Source of the DNA: Nemertoderma westbladi
Lineage: Eukaryota > Xenacoelomorpha > Nemertodermatida > Nemertodermatidae
NCBI GenBank assembly: GCA_032718475.1
Contig: JAUCBJ010001766.1
Span: forward strand, 1 to 38,976
DNA: 38,976 nucleotides
Direction: 5' to 3'
Position numbers and translations under genes: made by a program. Positions 33,901 to 38,976 of the stretch are shown in pieces; position 1 is the first letter of the stretch, and each line of letters begins with the position of its first letter. The notes under the pieces were generated by a model that saw only the letters and a list, made by a program, of their open reading frames with translations, made no database searches and was not told the origin of the DNA.

Positions 33901-36900
33901 GAAAACCCCATCGAATTTGGACAAAGCGTTCCGGAGTTATAGCGGATCGAAAAAAATTGATCCCCCCCAGTCGCCAAAAATTTACAGTAATTTAAAATTT
34001 TGCAAAAAAAATTTTTTGCGTTATTTTTGATGGCGAATCGATTGGCAGTACTGGCTACGAAAAAATTTTTTTTGAAAGTTTTGGTCAGAAAAAAAAACAT
34101 GGAAAAAGTATATTTTTAAAAAGATTTGATGTCTTTGCCTATGGTCAGAGAATGATCCAACTCTGTAACTTGGCAATCGCTCAAATCCATTCAGCTGAAT
34201 GGCACAGTAGAGTAAACTAAAGTATATTCCCTATACAATGTTCTGAAGGGGAGACTGACAGAGAGTCCAACAATAAAACATTTTGCAAAAATGTTGACAT
34301 TAATGTAGCCAACTCACTGTGTACTTAAGTCATTCAGCTTACATTAGCAGAGGGAGATATTCCCATAGAGTGCGCATTGGGAAGAGTAATTCAGCTGAGC
34401 CGATAATAGATTTCAAACTAAACCAACCAGTTAATATTTGCTTTGACAGAGAGTGCAGGGCCTAAACAAACAGTATGGGTGTACTAAGTACAATAATCTT
34501 GGCAACCTCATCGATTTATACTAAGCCTTGTGTAGAAATGCATTACATAAGCCATTTTTCATCAGGACACCAGCTGTCATGGGTGTTATTTTACCATTGC
34601 GCCTATGGCGTTTTTTCGTTTATCTCTATTTTTCGAGCCCAGAGGCTATGGACGGAGTAGCCGATCATGCCAGGGACCTTAGAATCGCGGTATCTAGCCG
34701 CTGTGAAAATTTCATCAAAATCGTTAGAGTAGTTTTGGCTGTAGATCAGTCAGTCAGCCAGTCAGCCAACAATTCTTACAGTAATGAACCTCTCGGTTCC
34801 TAACTAGTGACGGGCCTAGCGGCCCGATAAGGAACCGACTTTTTATTTCAAATAAAAGAGACAACGAGAATTATTATAGAACTAATAATTATGTAAAAAT
34901 ACAATCATATTTCATACAATAATTATTAATAAATTCGATCTATTATTAGTTACTCAATTCTAAAACAAAATCGACCTGCAACTAGTGAAGACCTCGTTTT
35001 GGAATTTCGAAACCACGCTGGTGCGATGCGCGATATCGTGTTTAGTTAATAAATTGAAAACTCCATCAATTCATGTGCAACCAGTAATAAGAAATCGCGA
35101 TAAATGTAATTAAATAAAAATTATTCTAGAAAAATTTTCCTCAAAAAGTATGAAGTCTTGGCGTTGGTGACGCGAAACTAGGCTAGTGAGATTCAGGATA
35201 TTGCGTTTAATATAAAAATCGAAAACGCTATCGAATTCCGTAAAGGCGTTAATAAAATACTGAAACTTTTTTGAAATTTGTAAAATTCTAGAACTGGAAA
35301 AAAATATTTTTTGAACGGCGCTGTTTGGGGTTTGGAAACATGGATAGGCTGAAAGAGGACATCTAATTAAGTTGAAAAATGAAAACCCCATCGAATTTAG
35401 ACAAAGCGTTCCGGAGTTATAGCGGATCGAAAAAAATTGACCCCCCCCAGTCGCCAAAAATTTACAGTAATTTAAAATTTTGCAAAAAAAATTTTTTGCG
35501 TTATTTTTGATGGCGAATCGATTGGCAGTACTGGCTACGAAAAATTTTTTTTGAAATTTTTGGTCAGAAAAAAAACATGGAAAAAGTATATTTTTAAAAA
35601 GATTTGATGTCTTTGCCTATGGTCAGAGAATGATCCAACTCTGTAACTTGGCAATCGCTCAAATCCATTCAGCTGAATGGCACAGTAGAGTAAACTAAAG
35701 TAAATTCCCTATACAATGTTCTGAAGGGGTGACTGAAGAGAGTAATCCAACAATAAAACATTTTGCAATAATGTTGGCATTAATGTAGCCAACACACTGT
35801 ACTTAACAGTCATTCAGCTTACATTAGCAGAGTGAGATATTACCATAGATTGCATTGGGAAGAGTAATTCAGCTGAGGCGATATTAGATTTCAAACTAAA
35901 CCAACGAGTTAATGTTTGCTTTGACAGAGAGTGGTGGCCTATACAAACAGTATGGGTGTACTGAGTATAATAATCTTGGCAACCTCATCGATTTATTACT
36001 AAGCCTTCTGTAGAAATGCATTACATAAGCCATTTTTCATCACGACACCAGCTGTCATGGGTGTTATTTTACCATTGTGCCTATGGCGTTTTTTCGTTTA
36101 TGTCTATTTTTCGAGCCCACGGCTCATGGACGAAATAGCGGAACATACAAGGGACCTTAGAATCGCGGTATCTAGCCGCTGTGAAAATTTCATCAAAATC
36201 GTTAGAGTAGTTTTGGCTGTAGATCAGTCAGTCAGTCAGTCAGCCAGCCAGCCAGCCAGTCTCGAGCAATTCTTACAGTAATGAACCTCTCGGTTCCTAA
36301 TAAACTTTTCTCACTTACTATTGGCTGCGTTTTTTTTCCTTTTACTATAAACTTGGATCCATATTCTTCCGTTTCTCCCGTAGATACGTTCTCGGAATTA
36401 CCGTGTGGGACGACGGGGACCCTCCCAAGTCCGACTCCACCGAACTCACGGTCGCCGTGGAGGACGTCAACGATAACCGACCCCGATTCACCCAATCGCT
36501 GTACCGAGCGCTCGTCTACGAGGACGCGACTCCGGGCACGCCGGTATTCCGGGTGAAGGCGACGGATCCGGATGCCGGTCCCAACGGGGCGGTCCGCTAC
36601 TCGCTGGCGTCCACGGATCCCGAGTTCGCGGTGGACCCCGCGAGCGGCGTGGTCCGCGTCGCCCGTGCGTTGGATCGCGAACGACGCGACTCCTACCGCC
36701 TCCGGATCCGCGCCTCCGATTCGTCGCCCTCGAGTCCGCTCTCCGCGGTGGCGGTGGCGCGAGTCGCGGTCGCCGACCGCAACGACAACCCGCCCCGCTT
36801 CCAACCCCCCGATTCCCGGACGAGAGTTCGCGAAGATTATCCCCGCGGATCCGTCGTTATCGCTCTGACCGCTTTCGATCCAGACGACGGTCTCGGCGGG

Positions 36901-37634
36901 GAGGTTCGCTATTCATTCGTCAGTGGAGACAACGGTGGGTTCTAAAATCAATCATAATGTTTATCTATGTAACTCAACTTTATTTCCCTATCAGCTGTGT
37001 TGAATATATCCCTAACTAAAGTTAAACGCTACACTTTATTGTACAAACAGTACACTTTATTTTCTCCATTGTATATCTTGAAGTGAATTGCCCAAATATT
37101 GTTGAAATATGCAGAAAGACGCTACATAAATATATGTATATGTATATTATTGTTATTATTATTATCTTATCTTGACTACTTTATGTCCCTTTAGTGTATA
37201 TATTCCTACTGTACTTTACCCCCCCCCCCCCCCCCCCCCCCCCCTCCAACTAGATTTCATTCTAACTTTATTTCCCTGTCTAGGTGACTTTTTGATCGAC
37301 CCGGTTACCGGGACTGTCCGGGTCTCGGGTTCCCTTGACTACGAGACACGTCGTCTGTACAACGTGACCGTGCAGGCTCGGGACCGAGCCGCCAACCATC
37401 TCAGCAGTTTCTCCCGGCTCATCCTCGAGATCGTTGACGTGGACGAGAACTGGGCCAGGCCCAGGTTCCCCGCGGGTTTCTACAGTTCCTGGGGGGTCCG
37501 AGAGGGGGCGCCCAAGGGGGAGGTGGTCGCCGAACTGGTTGCCACGGACGCCGACGTTGGTAGGGACGGCGAGATTGATTACATCATCGTCGGGGGCAAC
37601 GGGGTCGGGAGGTTCGCTCTGGACAAGGATAGCG
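12075..37634 (+). CDS. Fat-like giant protocadherin (FAT1/2/3 family), N-terminal part, 9 exons, 3' incomplete
   Basis: Spliced model 12075-12959, 14978-15208, 16696-16948, 18226-18357, 19711-19943, 24170-24334, 24780-25384, 36384-36934, 37284-37634 gives 1,135 codons with no stop; every intron is GT-AG and phases agree across all joins. The product starts with a signal peptide and continues as about nine and a half extracellular cadherin repeats, with calcium-binding signatures such as DADIG, DTNDHAP, DDANDNAP, DVNDNRP, LDRE and LDYE. The assignment to FAT1/2/3 rather than Dachsous or Fat4 rests on family-specific features recalled from vertebrate FAT1: the N-terminus FTQPFYNVSITE, the segment VRAQDWG...ANDNAP, and a divergent sixth repeat with CAQTGAL followed by GNVDGCFGI. 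Family members act at the cell surface in adhesion and polarity. Full proteins are about 4,500 residues, so only about a quarter is here. Exons 7-9 are clearly GC-richer than the introns. A 5' untranslated exon may lie upstream. Confidence 0.9.
12960..14977 (+). other. Intron 1 of the Fat-like gene
   Basis: AT-rich intron of 2,018 bp. Noted: a G/C-rich patch at 13090-13160 that resembles the MITE at 11448-11867 (GGGGGGCGGGACGTGCCCCCC), a MITE arm TTCGTTTATTGTTTTGGTTAG near 13315, and 20 G at 14222-14241. Nothing else recognised. Confidence 0.7.
14978..15208 (+). CDS. Fat-like exon 2: cadherin repeat 3
   Basis: Codons 296-372, both boundaries phase 0 (acceptor TTCCCTAG|GTAACG, donor GTGCAG|GTGAGT). 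The product VTDADSHRSGRIDRV...LDRETKPAYNLTVVAWDSG is a typical cadherin repeat with DAD and LDRE calcium ligands. A second possible acceptor at 14946 (TTTTTCAG|GGC) would add 31 bases, break the frame and lose the match, so it was not used. Confidence 0.88.
15345..15429 (-). other. tRNA-like (SINE-head) sequence, - arm of the inverted repeat
   Basis: Mirror image of 15577-15661 with the same A and B boxes on the minus strand and only a few base differences. The same caveats apply. Confidence 0.55.
15577..15661 (+). other. tRNA-like (SINE-head) sequence, + arm of the inverted repeat
   Basis: GGTCTGGTAGCTCAGT is followed by CTGATGATAACCAG (a GAT-anticodon-like loop with inserted bases) and GGGTTCGAGCCC. 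Acceptor positions 1-5 can pair with the 3' end, but the T stem has two mismatches and the D/anticodon region is expanded. It is a pol III promoter-like relic rather than a functional tRNA gene. Confidence 0.55.
15686..16300. other. Intron 2, no feature seen
   Basis: AT-rich intronic sequence without recognisable repeats or frames. Confidence 0.5.
16309..16625 (+). repeat. Minisatellite, ~14-16-bp unit TGGGACCGAAACGTCC
   Basis: About 20 tandem units alternating CTGGGACCGAAACGTC with the shorter TGGGACGAAACGTC, plus variants ATGGGACC and CGACACGTC. It ends 70 bases before the exon 3 acceptor. The open frames it creates (for example TETSWDRNV) are repeat artefacts. Confidence 0.95.
16696..16948 (+). 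CDS. Fat-like exon 3: linker 3-4 and most of cadherin repeat 4
   Basis: Codons 373-456 plus one base. Acceptor TTGTCTAG|GTAACC; donor CTCACAG|GTAGGTAG, phase 1. Encodes VTDTNDHAPTF, then RSSYNATVDELSPSHTIV, DKDLGANALVRYSL and FRVDPTTGLLVV, all standard cadherin elements. The donor junction itself is the apparent founder of the 21-bp minisatellite that fills the next intron. Reading past the true donor meets an in-frame TAG at 16954-16956. Confidence 0.88.
16936..18112 (+). repeat. 21-bp minisatellite grown from the exon 3 splice donor
   Basis: Two interleaved 21-bp variants: TACCGGCTCACAGGTAGGTA (plus G) and TACCGGCTCATTGGTTAATA (plus G). The exon 3/intron 3 junction, TACGCGCTCACAG|GTAGGTAG, matches the first variant at 19 of 21 positions and is contiguous with the array, so it looks like the founder. 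About 20 copies keep CAG|GTAG and are thus potential decoy donors. Reading from exon 3 past the true donor meets TAG at once (16954). Confidence 0.95.
18226..18357 (+). CDS. Fat-like exon 4: end of cadherin repeat 4, start of repeat 5
   Basis: Codons 457-500 plus one base. Acceptor TACGTTTCAG|TGCGAG restores codon V457; donor GCGAAG|GTTTGT, phase 1. Encodes VRATDQG, the linker IRDVNNHPPRF (481-489) and the first strand of repeat 5, MEEYTARISEG. It is a short exon lying between the two introns with splice-site minisatellites. Confidence 0.87.
18410..18465 (+). mobile_element. Fragment of MITE-like family (TTTATTGTTTTGGTTAG)
   Basis: TTTATTGTTTTGGTTAGATT, then CTTCTGTAACCTGGGTTTTT, closely matches 38363-38415. 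Confidence 0.55.
18558..18710. mobile_element. MITE, ~33-bp perfect terminal inverted repeats, TTA target duplication
   Basis: The left end AGGCCATGATACACCACAGG continues AGCGGCGAGCGGC, and the right end is its exact reverse complement. Flanked by TTA at 18555-18557 and 18711-18713. A 3-bp TTA duplication suggests PIF/Harbinger-like mobilisation; a TA-only reading would suggest Tc1/mariner. No ORF. It sits in intron 4. Confidence 0.8.
18834..19735 (+). repeat. Tandem 3'-splice-site minisatellite: 18 copies of intron end plus exon 5 start
   Basis: Unit of 51 bp: TTTTATTTTACTTTATCCAG| followed by GTGCTCCGATCGGTACTCCC and GTTCTG. CAG positions: 18851, 18902, 18953, 19004, 19055, 19106, 19157, 19198, then every 51 bp to 19708. 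One unit (19157-19197) is only 41 bp. Each unit has a pyrimidine-rich tract and AG|G, so each is a plausible acceptor. No + frame of the unit contains a stop. Exon starts from 19201 on are in frame with exon 5; the seven earlier ones are shifted by the 41-bp unit and would stop at 19792. Confidence 0.95.
19711..19943 (+). CDS. Fat-like exon 5: cadherin repeat 5 (minimal form, last acceptor of the array)
   Basis: Codons 501-578 with the proximal acceptor CTCTATCCAG|GTGTTCC; donor ATACAG|GTATGC, phase 0. Encodes G-VPIGTPVLSVLATDADEMG, VLYSIENMD and LLDYETMARVYTIQ. The joined peptide ISEGVPIGTPVLSVLATDAD is the usual start of a cadherin repeat, which supports this acceptor as the ancestral one. 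Seventeen further copies of the same acceptor and the first 26 or so exon bases lie upstream in tandem. The ten at exon starts 19201, 19252, 19303 and so on to 19660 are in frame with this exon, so longer versions are possible without a stop. Confidence 0.85.
19944..20296 (+). other. Intron 5, first part; poly-G 20133-20152
   Basis: No gene. Contains a small inverted repeat (ACAACACCAATATTGGTGT, near 19970) and a 20-G run. Confidence 0.6.
20299..21135 (+). repeat. 32-bp minisatellite, 26 copies
   Basis: Unit: GGGCCCTAATCACATAGCGA then GGTGTTTAATTT, almost invariant except for C/A at the fifth base (GGGCCCT or GGGCACT). Variant order: C C C A C C A C C A C A C A C A C C A C A C A C C C. There are no spacers between copies, so it is not a CRISPR array. 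Confidence 0.97.
21136..21696. other. Intron 5, no feature seen
   Basis: AT-rich sequence between the 32-bp array and the foldback element. Confidence 0.5.
21697..21705. repeat. Target-site duplication, left
   Basis: ATTTAATTC, identical to 24111-24119. Confidence 0.88.
21706..22790 (+). repeat. Left arm of foldback element, tandem ~54-bp units
   Basis: An outer GGATCC/GGATTC-rich segment (21706-21860) is followed by regular units with GGATCCGGAATGGAGTGTAA, ACACGGATTTTCGTTAATTA and CCAAGTTTTATT. The last three units nearest the loop (22610-22790) form a diverged subfamily (GATCCGGGAAGGGGTGTAAA). Confidence 0.9.
23098..23107 (+). promoter_or_regulatory. TATA-like box before the foldback loop ORF
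   Basis: TACTCTATTTAAGG lies about 75 bases upstream of the ATG at 23177. Its position fits a core promoter for a short transcript; function is not shown. Confidence 0.3.
23177..23374 (+). CDS. 65-residue ORF in the loop of the foldback element, unknown
   Basis: ATG in good context (ttaaacATGGATG). The product starts acidic (MDDSDDFVKV), has two Ser-Pro motifs (IPSPTND, CTPSPEKKK) and a basic, lysine-rich end (KKKPGKSASQEKLLKNNK). AATAAA at 23354-23359 overlaps the last codons, and a TATA-like box lies upstream, so it has the outline of a complete mini-gene. I do not recognise the protein. It may be a captured host gene piece (as in Pack-MULEs), a remnant of an element-encoded protein, or chance. 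Confidence 0.35.
   Translation: MDDSDDFVKVPFTGFVIPSPTNDTAIVEPLELTTQTSCTPSPEKKKPGKSASQEKLLKNNKHCTN
23455..24110 (-). repeat. Right arm of foldback element, inverted tandem units
   Basis: Reverse-complement units (TTTTACACTCCATTCCGGAT, CCAATAAAACTTGGTAATTA), about a dozen, more diverged toward the outer end. Confidence 0.9.
24111..24119. repeat. Target-site duplication, right
   Basis: ATTTAATTC, identical to 21697-21705. Confidence 0.88.
24170..24334 (+). CDS. Fat-like exon 6: end of cadherin repeat 5, start of repeat 6
   Basis: Codons 579-633, phase 0 on both sides (acceptor TTATTCTAG|GTTCGG, donor CTTCAG|GTGATC). Encodes VRAQDWGETRSREAVT, the linker DDANDNAPLW (601-610) and TGCRATIPRAYPPGRGIITLQ. 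The VRAxDWG and C...I...YPPG pattern closely follows what I recall of FAT1 repeat 5/6 and is one of the best family markers in the window. The exon begins only 59 bases after the end of the foldback transposon. Confidence 0.88.
24335..24779 (+). other. Intron 6; MITE fragment and C run
   Basis: AT-rich. GGTTTACTGTTTTGGTTAGG at 24591 and the following CATTCCATTCCCTTTAATTA match the family at 10221-10470. C run at 24681-24691. Confidence 0.6.
24780..25384 (+). CDS. Fat-like exon 7: cadherin repeat 6 (divergent, with cysteine) and most of repeat 7
   Basis: Codons 634-834 plus two bases. Acceptor AAACTACAG|GCGGTA; donor GACAG|GTATGT, phase 2. Repeat 6 includes AVDYDAGS and FRVDPRTGVVSL, then an atypical linker with FACAQTGALRQV (714-725) and VDRHAPRF (752-759). 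Repeat 7 has DADSPGGDG, VAYGNVDGCFGI and LDREKTDR. The single-Cys TG motif and GNxxGCF are shared with vertebrate FAT1 as I remember it. Base composition is markedly GC-rich and Arg-rich relative to exon 1. Confidence 0.9.
25385..25819 (+). other. Intron 7, first part, no feature seen
   Basis: AT-rich. A lone AGGTCGGAATTGTCTGGATC at 25459 resembles the minisatellite that follows. Confidence 0.5.
25829..26010 (+). repeat. 15-bp minisatellite GGGTCGGAATTGTCC with inverted copies
   Basis: Six direct copies at 25915-26002, preceded by one direct copy at 25829 and inverted copies (AATTCCGACCCGGACAATTCC) at 25859-25880. The piece can fold on itself. Confidence 0.9.
26211..26283 (+). other. tRNA-like sequence (probable SINE remnant)
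   Basis: GAGCCGGTAGCTGAATGGTT AGAGCGTCAGACTTCCAACC carries a good A box, D arm (GCTG/GAGC) and TTCCAA anticodon-like loop; GTTCGAGCCC is the B box. The anticodon and T stems pair poorly, so a working tRNA is unlikely. Confidence 0.5.
26324..26521 (-). pseudogene. Non-LTR retrotransposon reverse-transcriptase fragment
   Basis: About 66 codons: GFTLQERRSSRYPATTVTDT then DFADDIALLSNMLADAQLLL and VERAAKEVGLHINA. FADD is the RT catalytic box C, and the surrounding residues are typical of non-LTR (LINE) RTs. Both ends are truncated; upstream and downstream domains are missing. Confidence 0.8.
28152..29100 (+). repeat. Minisatellite of ~15-17-bp unit GGCTCGATTGGGCTCGACTC
   Basis: Roughly 950 bp of degenerate GGCTCGA(T/C)T(G/C)GG units. 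It creates long stop-free frames on both strands (RLGSIGLDSARLG-type), which are artefacts. Confidence 0.93.
29105..29445 (+). repeat. ~120-bp tandem repeat with CACGTGCTGCTCGAAGGG
   Basis: Three units, each with two CACGTGCTGCTCGAAGGG boxes spaced about 60 bp, plus AGTGTGTCTATTATTTGATG and CATATATCGAA. CACGTG is a palindrome and TTCGAA-like half-sites recur. Confidence 0.88.
36299..36383 (+). other. End of intron 7 between array and exon 8
   Basis: 85 bases containing a T-rich tract (GCGTTTTTTTTCCTTTTAC) and the acceptor TTTCTCCCGTAG. Confidence 0.7.
36384..36934 (+). CDS. Fat-like exon 8: end of repeat 7, repeat 8, start of repeat 9
   Basis: Codons 835-1018 plus one base. Acceptor TTTCTCCCGTAG|ATACG completes Arg835; donor GACAACG|GTGGGT, phase 1. 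Contains YVLGITVWDDGDPPKS, the linkers EDVNDNRPRF (861-870) and ADRNDNPPRF (965-974), DPDAGPNGAVRYSL, FAVDPASGVVRV and LDRERRDSYRL. Composition is strongly GC-rich, unlike the AT-rich satellite array that ends 85 bases upstream. The antisense strand also has an open frame over this exon, which is a composition artefact. Confidence 0.92.
36935..37283 (+). other. Intron 8; poly-C 37219-37244
   Basis: 349-bp intron with a short TATG/TTAT-rich stretch and a run of 26 C located 40 bases before the acceptor. Confidence 0.8.
37284..37634 (+). CDS. Fat-like exon 9: rest of cadherin repeat 9, start of repeat 10
   Basis: Codons 1019-1135 plus one base. Acceptor TTTCCCTGTCTAG|GTGAC; donor GATAGCG|GTGAGT, phase 1. 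Encodes GDFLIDPVTGTVRVSG, LDYETRRLYNVTVQARDRA, the linker VDVDENWARPRF and repeat 10 up to DADVGRDGEIDYII...FALDKDSG. The following exon lies outside the window. A run of 26 C (37219-37244) sits 40 bases before the acceptor, upstream of a normal pyrimidine tract. Confidence 0.9.
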
Positions 37635-37837
37635 GTGAGTCGATTACAGACGATCACTTCCGATTCATAAGATACTTTCAAGAAATACTTTCGTTATTTT
37701 TCCTCTAGACCAACATTATGGACTTAGTAAGTCTTACTAGGTCTAACATGAAGGAATCAAGTATTTCGATTAGATTTTCACTTGTCAGTTTACGCGTAAC
37801 ACCCTCAGTACTAAATCGTCATACCTAAATTAATTAA
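37635..37837 (+). other. Start of intron 9
   Basis: AT-rich after donor GTGAGT; no other feature seen. Confidence 0.6.
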
Positions 37838-38205
37838 ACCGTGCTAAGCAATTTGCCCCCTAGCGGCAGACCTAAAAGTCGATCTGTGTGTCAAATTTCT
37901 ATTTAAGCAATGCGCGTAGGCTACTACTACCAAATTTCAGATGAATCTGATGGTTGGTTAAACTATAATTACAGCTACTTTTACGTGTCTGTCAATTTGC
38001 CCCCTAGCGGCAGACAGCGGAACTGCTGTAGAAGTTTGTCTGTGTGTAGAATTTCTAACCTTTTGATAGACTACACGTGTACCAAGTTTGGTTCCATTTC
38101 ATCAATGATAGACCGACTTTTAGCGTTCAAACATTCCAGCCACACACAAACAAACAAACAAACTAGTAATAGCTGCAGGAACTCGAGCAGAGCTCCATGC
38201 GATAA
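37838..38205 (+). repeat. Interspersed repeat family R1, copy 2
   Basis: Homologous to 1670-2045, same orientation. It ends in CACACACAAACAAACAAACA, a retroposon-like tail. The CCCCCTAGCGGCAGAC box occurs twice, as in copy 1. Confidence 0.75.
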
Positions 38206-38976
38206 AATAAATTACATCACAGGTTACAGGTTATCCCCCTATTATAATTATATTATTATTATTGGAATTTTATATGAAGAATTTATATATTTTTTTAATA
38301 TATCCTTTAGTTATGTTTATAGCGCTTATTATTTCTACTTAACATTTTACAACAGATACTGATTAATTCGTTTATTGTTTTGGTTACATTCATCCCTTCT
38401 GTAACCTGGGTTTTAGAAAAAAACATGGTATTCTCTAGTTAACAGAATTAAATCATTAACCAGTTAATAATATCAATTCATTAGTAATTCAATATTATAG
38501 ATTCCCTGACACCAGGAACGCCTAGTAAATAATTATTGATTTCCTTTTCCAAACCACAAAATAATAGAATAGCTGCTGCTGACCCATTGCTTTACAACTC
38601 CCCTCGTTCCAGTTGCTTTACTGTCCCCTTTGTGTGGCGTTTCGGGTTTTCCTTTCAACCCAGGGATGAAAGCCTGTGCCTAAATGGCCCCCAACTCTGT
38701 GCAACTATTGTGGGCCCCTGTTTTATAATCAGCGCTAGTAGACACCTTGACGCCCAATTTTTCCTTTATTGTTCGCTCTAACGGTCATTCAACTCTGCGT
38801 GACTCATCAATATCAATTTATATTAAGTGAAGTGTATAACCTCAACTACACCATGTCCTGGAACATAGTTAGTATCGTTATTCAGGTACCCCCCCCCCCC
38901 CCCCCCCAACCCCCACCCCCCAGATTGCATGAAATTTGAAACAGAGATAGTTTCACATCCCTCCTCCTTACTGGGT
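38206..38976 (+). other. Intron 9 continued; MITE fragment, poly-C, no gene
   Basis: TTCGTTTATTGTTTTGGTTA at 38359 with CTTCTGTAACCTGGGTTTTA matches 18410-18465. 19 C at 38889-38907. The open frame at 38536-38781 has no recognisable product. Confidence 0.5.

Larger units (their letters stand above)
26581..36298. repeat. Head-to-tail array of six ~1.5-kb mobile-element-like units
   Basis: Units start at 26581, 28090, 30282, 31766, 33327 and 34805; lengths 1509, 2192, 1484, 1561, 1478 and 1494. Each begins TAGTGACGGGCCTAGCGGCC (a CGGGCC-TAGC-GGCCCG hairpin), then AAGGAACCGACTTTTTATT, and ends CAGTCAG-type microsatellite, TTCTTACAGTAATGAACCTC and TCGGTTCCT. AGGAACCGA and TCGGTTCCT are subterminal inverted repeats. 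Hairpin plus subterminal inverted repeats plus microsatellite plus tandem copies suggests a non-autonomous Helitron/Helentron-like element, but canonical ends were not established. No gene for movement is present. It lies wholly within intron 7. Confidence 0.85.

Noticed and set aside
36232-36804. 190-codon minus-strand frame over exon 8
   Set aside because: Antisense shadow of a GC-rich exon; the + strand has clear cadherin signatures and splice sites.

Overview
This is a eukaryotic, almost certainly invertebrate animal, genomic window. The DNA is AT-rich, intron-rich and crowded with repeats. Its single recognisable host gene is the 5' part of a giant cadherin of the FAT1/2/3 (Fat-like) family on the + strand. 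I see no prokaryotic operons, ribosome-binding sites or rRNA, and I cannot name the species. Evidence for an animal is the protein family itself, GT-AG introns with matching phases, a Penelope-like retroelement, MITEs, SINE-like tRNA relics and many minisatellites. Layout: (1) 1-12,074 is upstream sequence. It holds an interspersed repeat, a small ORF with two CxxC pairs, a decayed Penelope-like element (RT plus GIY-YIG region) flanked by direct repeats, a 163-bp tandem array, a 570-bp duplication, MITEs, and two GC-rich segments ending in splice-donor-like sites that may be untranslated first exons. (2) 12,075-37,634 contains nine exons (12075-12959, 14978-15208, 16696-16948, 18226-18357, 19711-19943, 24170-24334, 24780-25384, 36384-36934, 37284-37634). 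They join in frame into a signal peptide plus about nine and a half cadherin repeats (1,135 codons); the gene runs off the right edge. (3) 37,635-38,976 is intronic and carries a second copy of the repeat at 1,670-2,045. The introns are the striking part. Two of them carry minisatellites grown from the gene's own splice junctions: a 21-bp array (about 1.15 kb) founded on the exon 3 donor, and an 18-copy, mostly 51-bp array founded on the exon 5 acceptor plus the first 26 or so exon bases. In the second, 51 is a multiple of three and the unit has no stop in any + frame, so the last eleven acceptors are all in frame and could add 17-residue blocks to a cadherin domain. Intron 5 (4.2 kb) contains a 26-copy 32-bp array and a complete 2,405-bp foldback/Mutator-like element with a perfect 9-bp target-site duplication, whose loop holds a small gene-like ORF. 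Intron 7 (11 kb) contains a six-unit head-to-tail array of a roughly 1.5-kb sequence with terminal hairpins and subterminal inverted repeats, ending 85 bp before exon 8. Mature Fat-like cadherins are transmembrane cell-surface proteins acting in adhesion, planar polarity and tissue organisation; only the N-terminal ectodomain is encoded here. All homology statements are from memory of the families; no database search was run.
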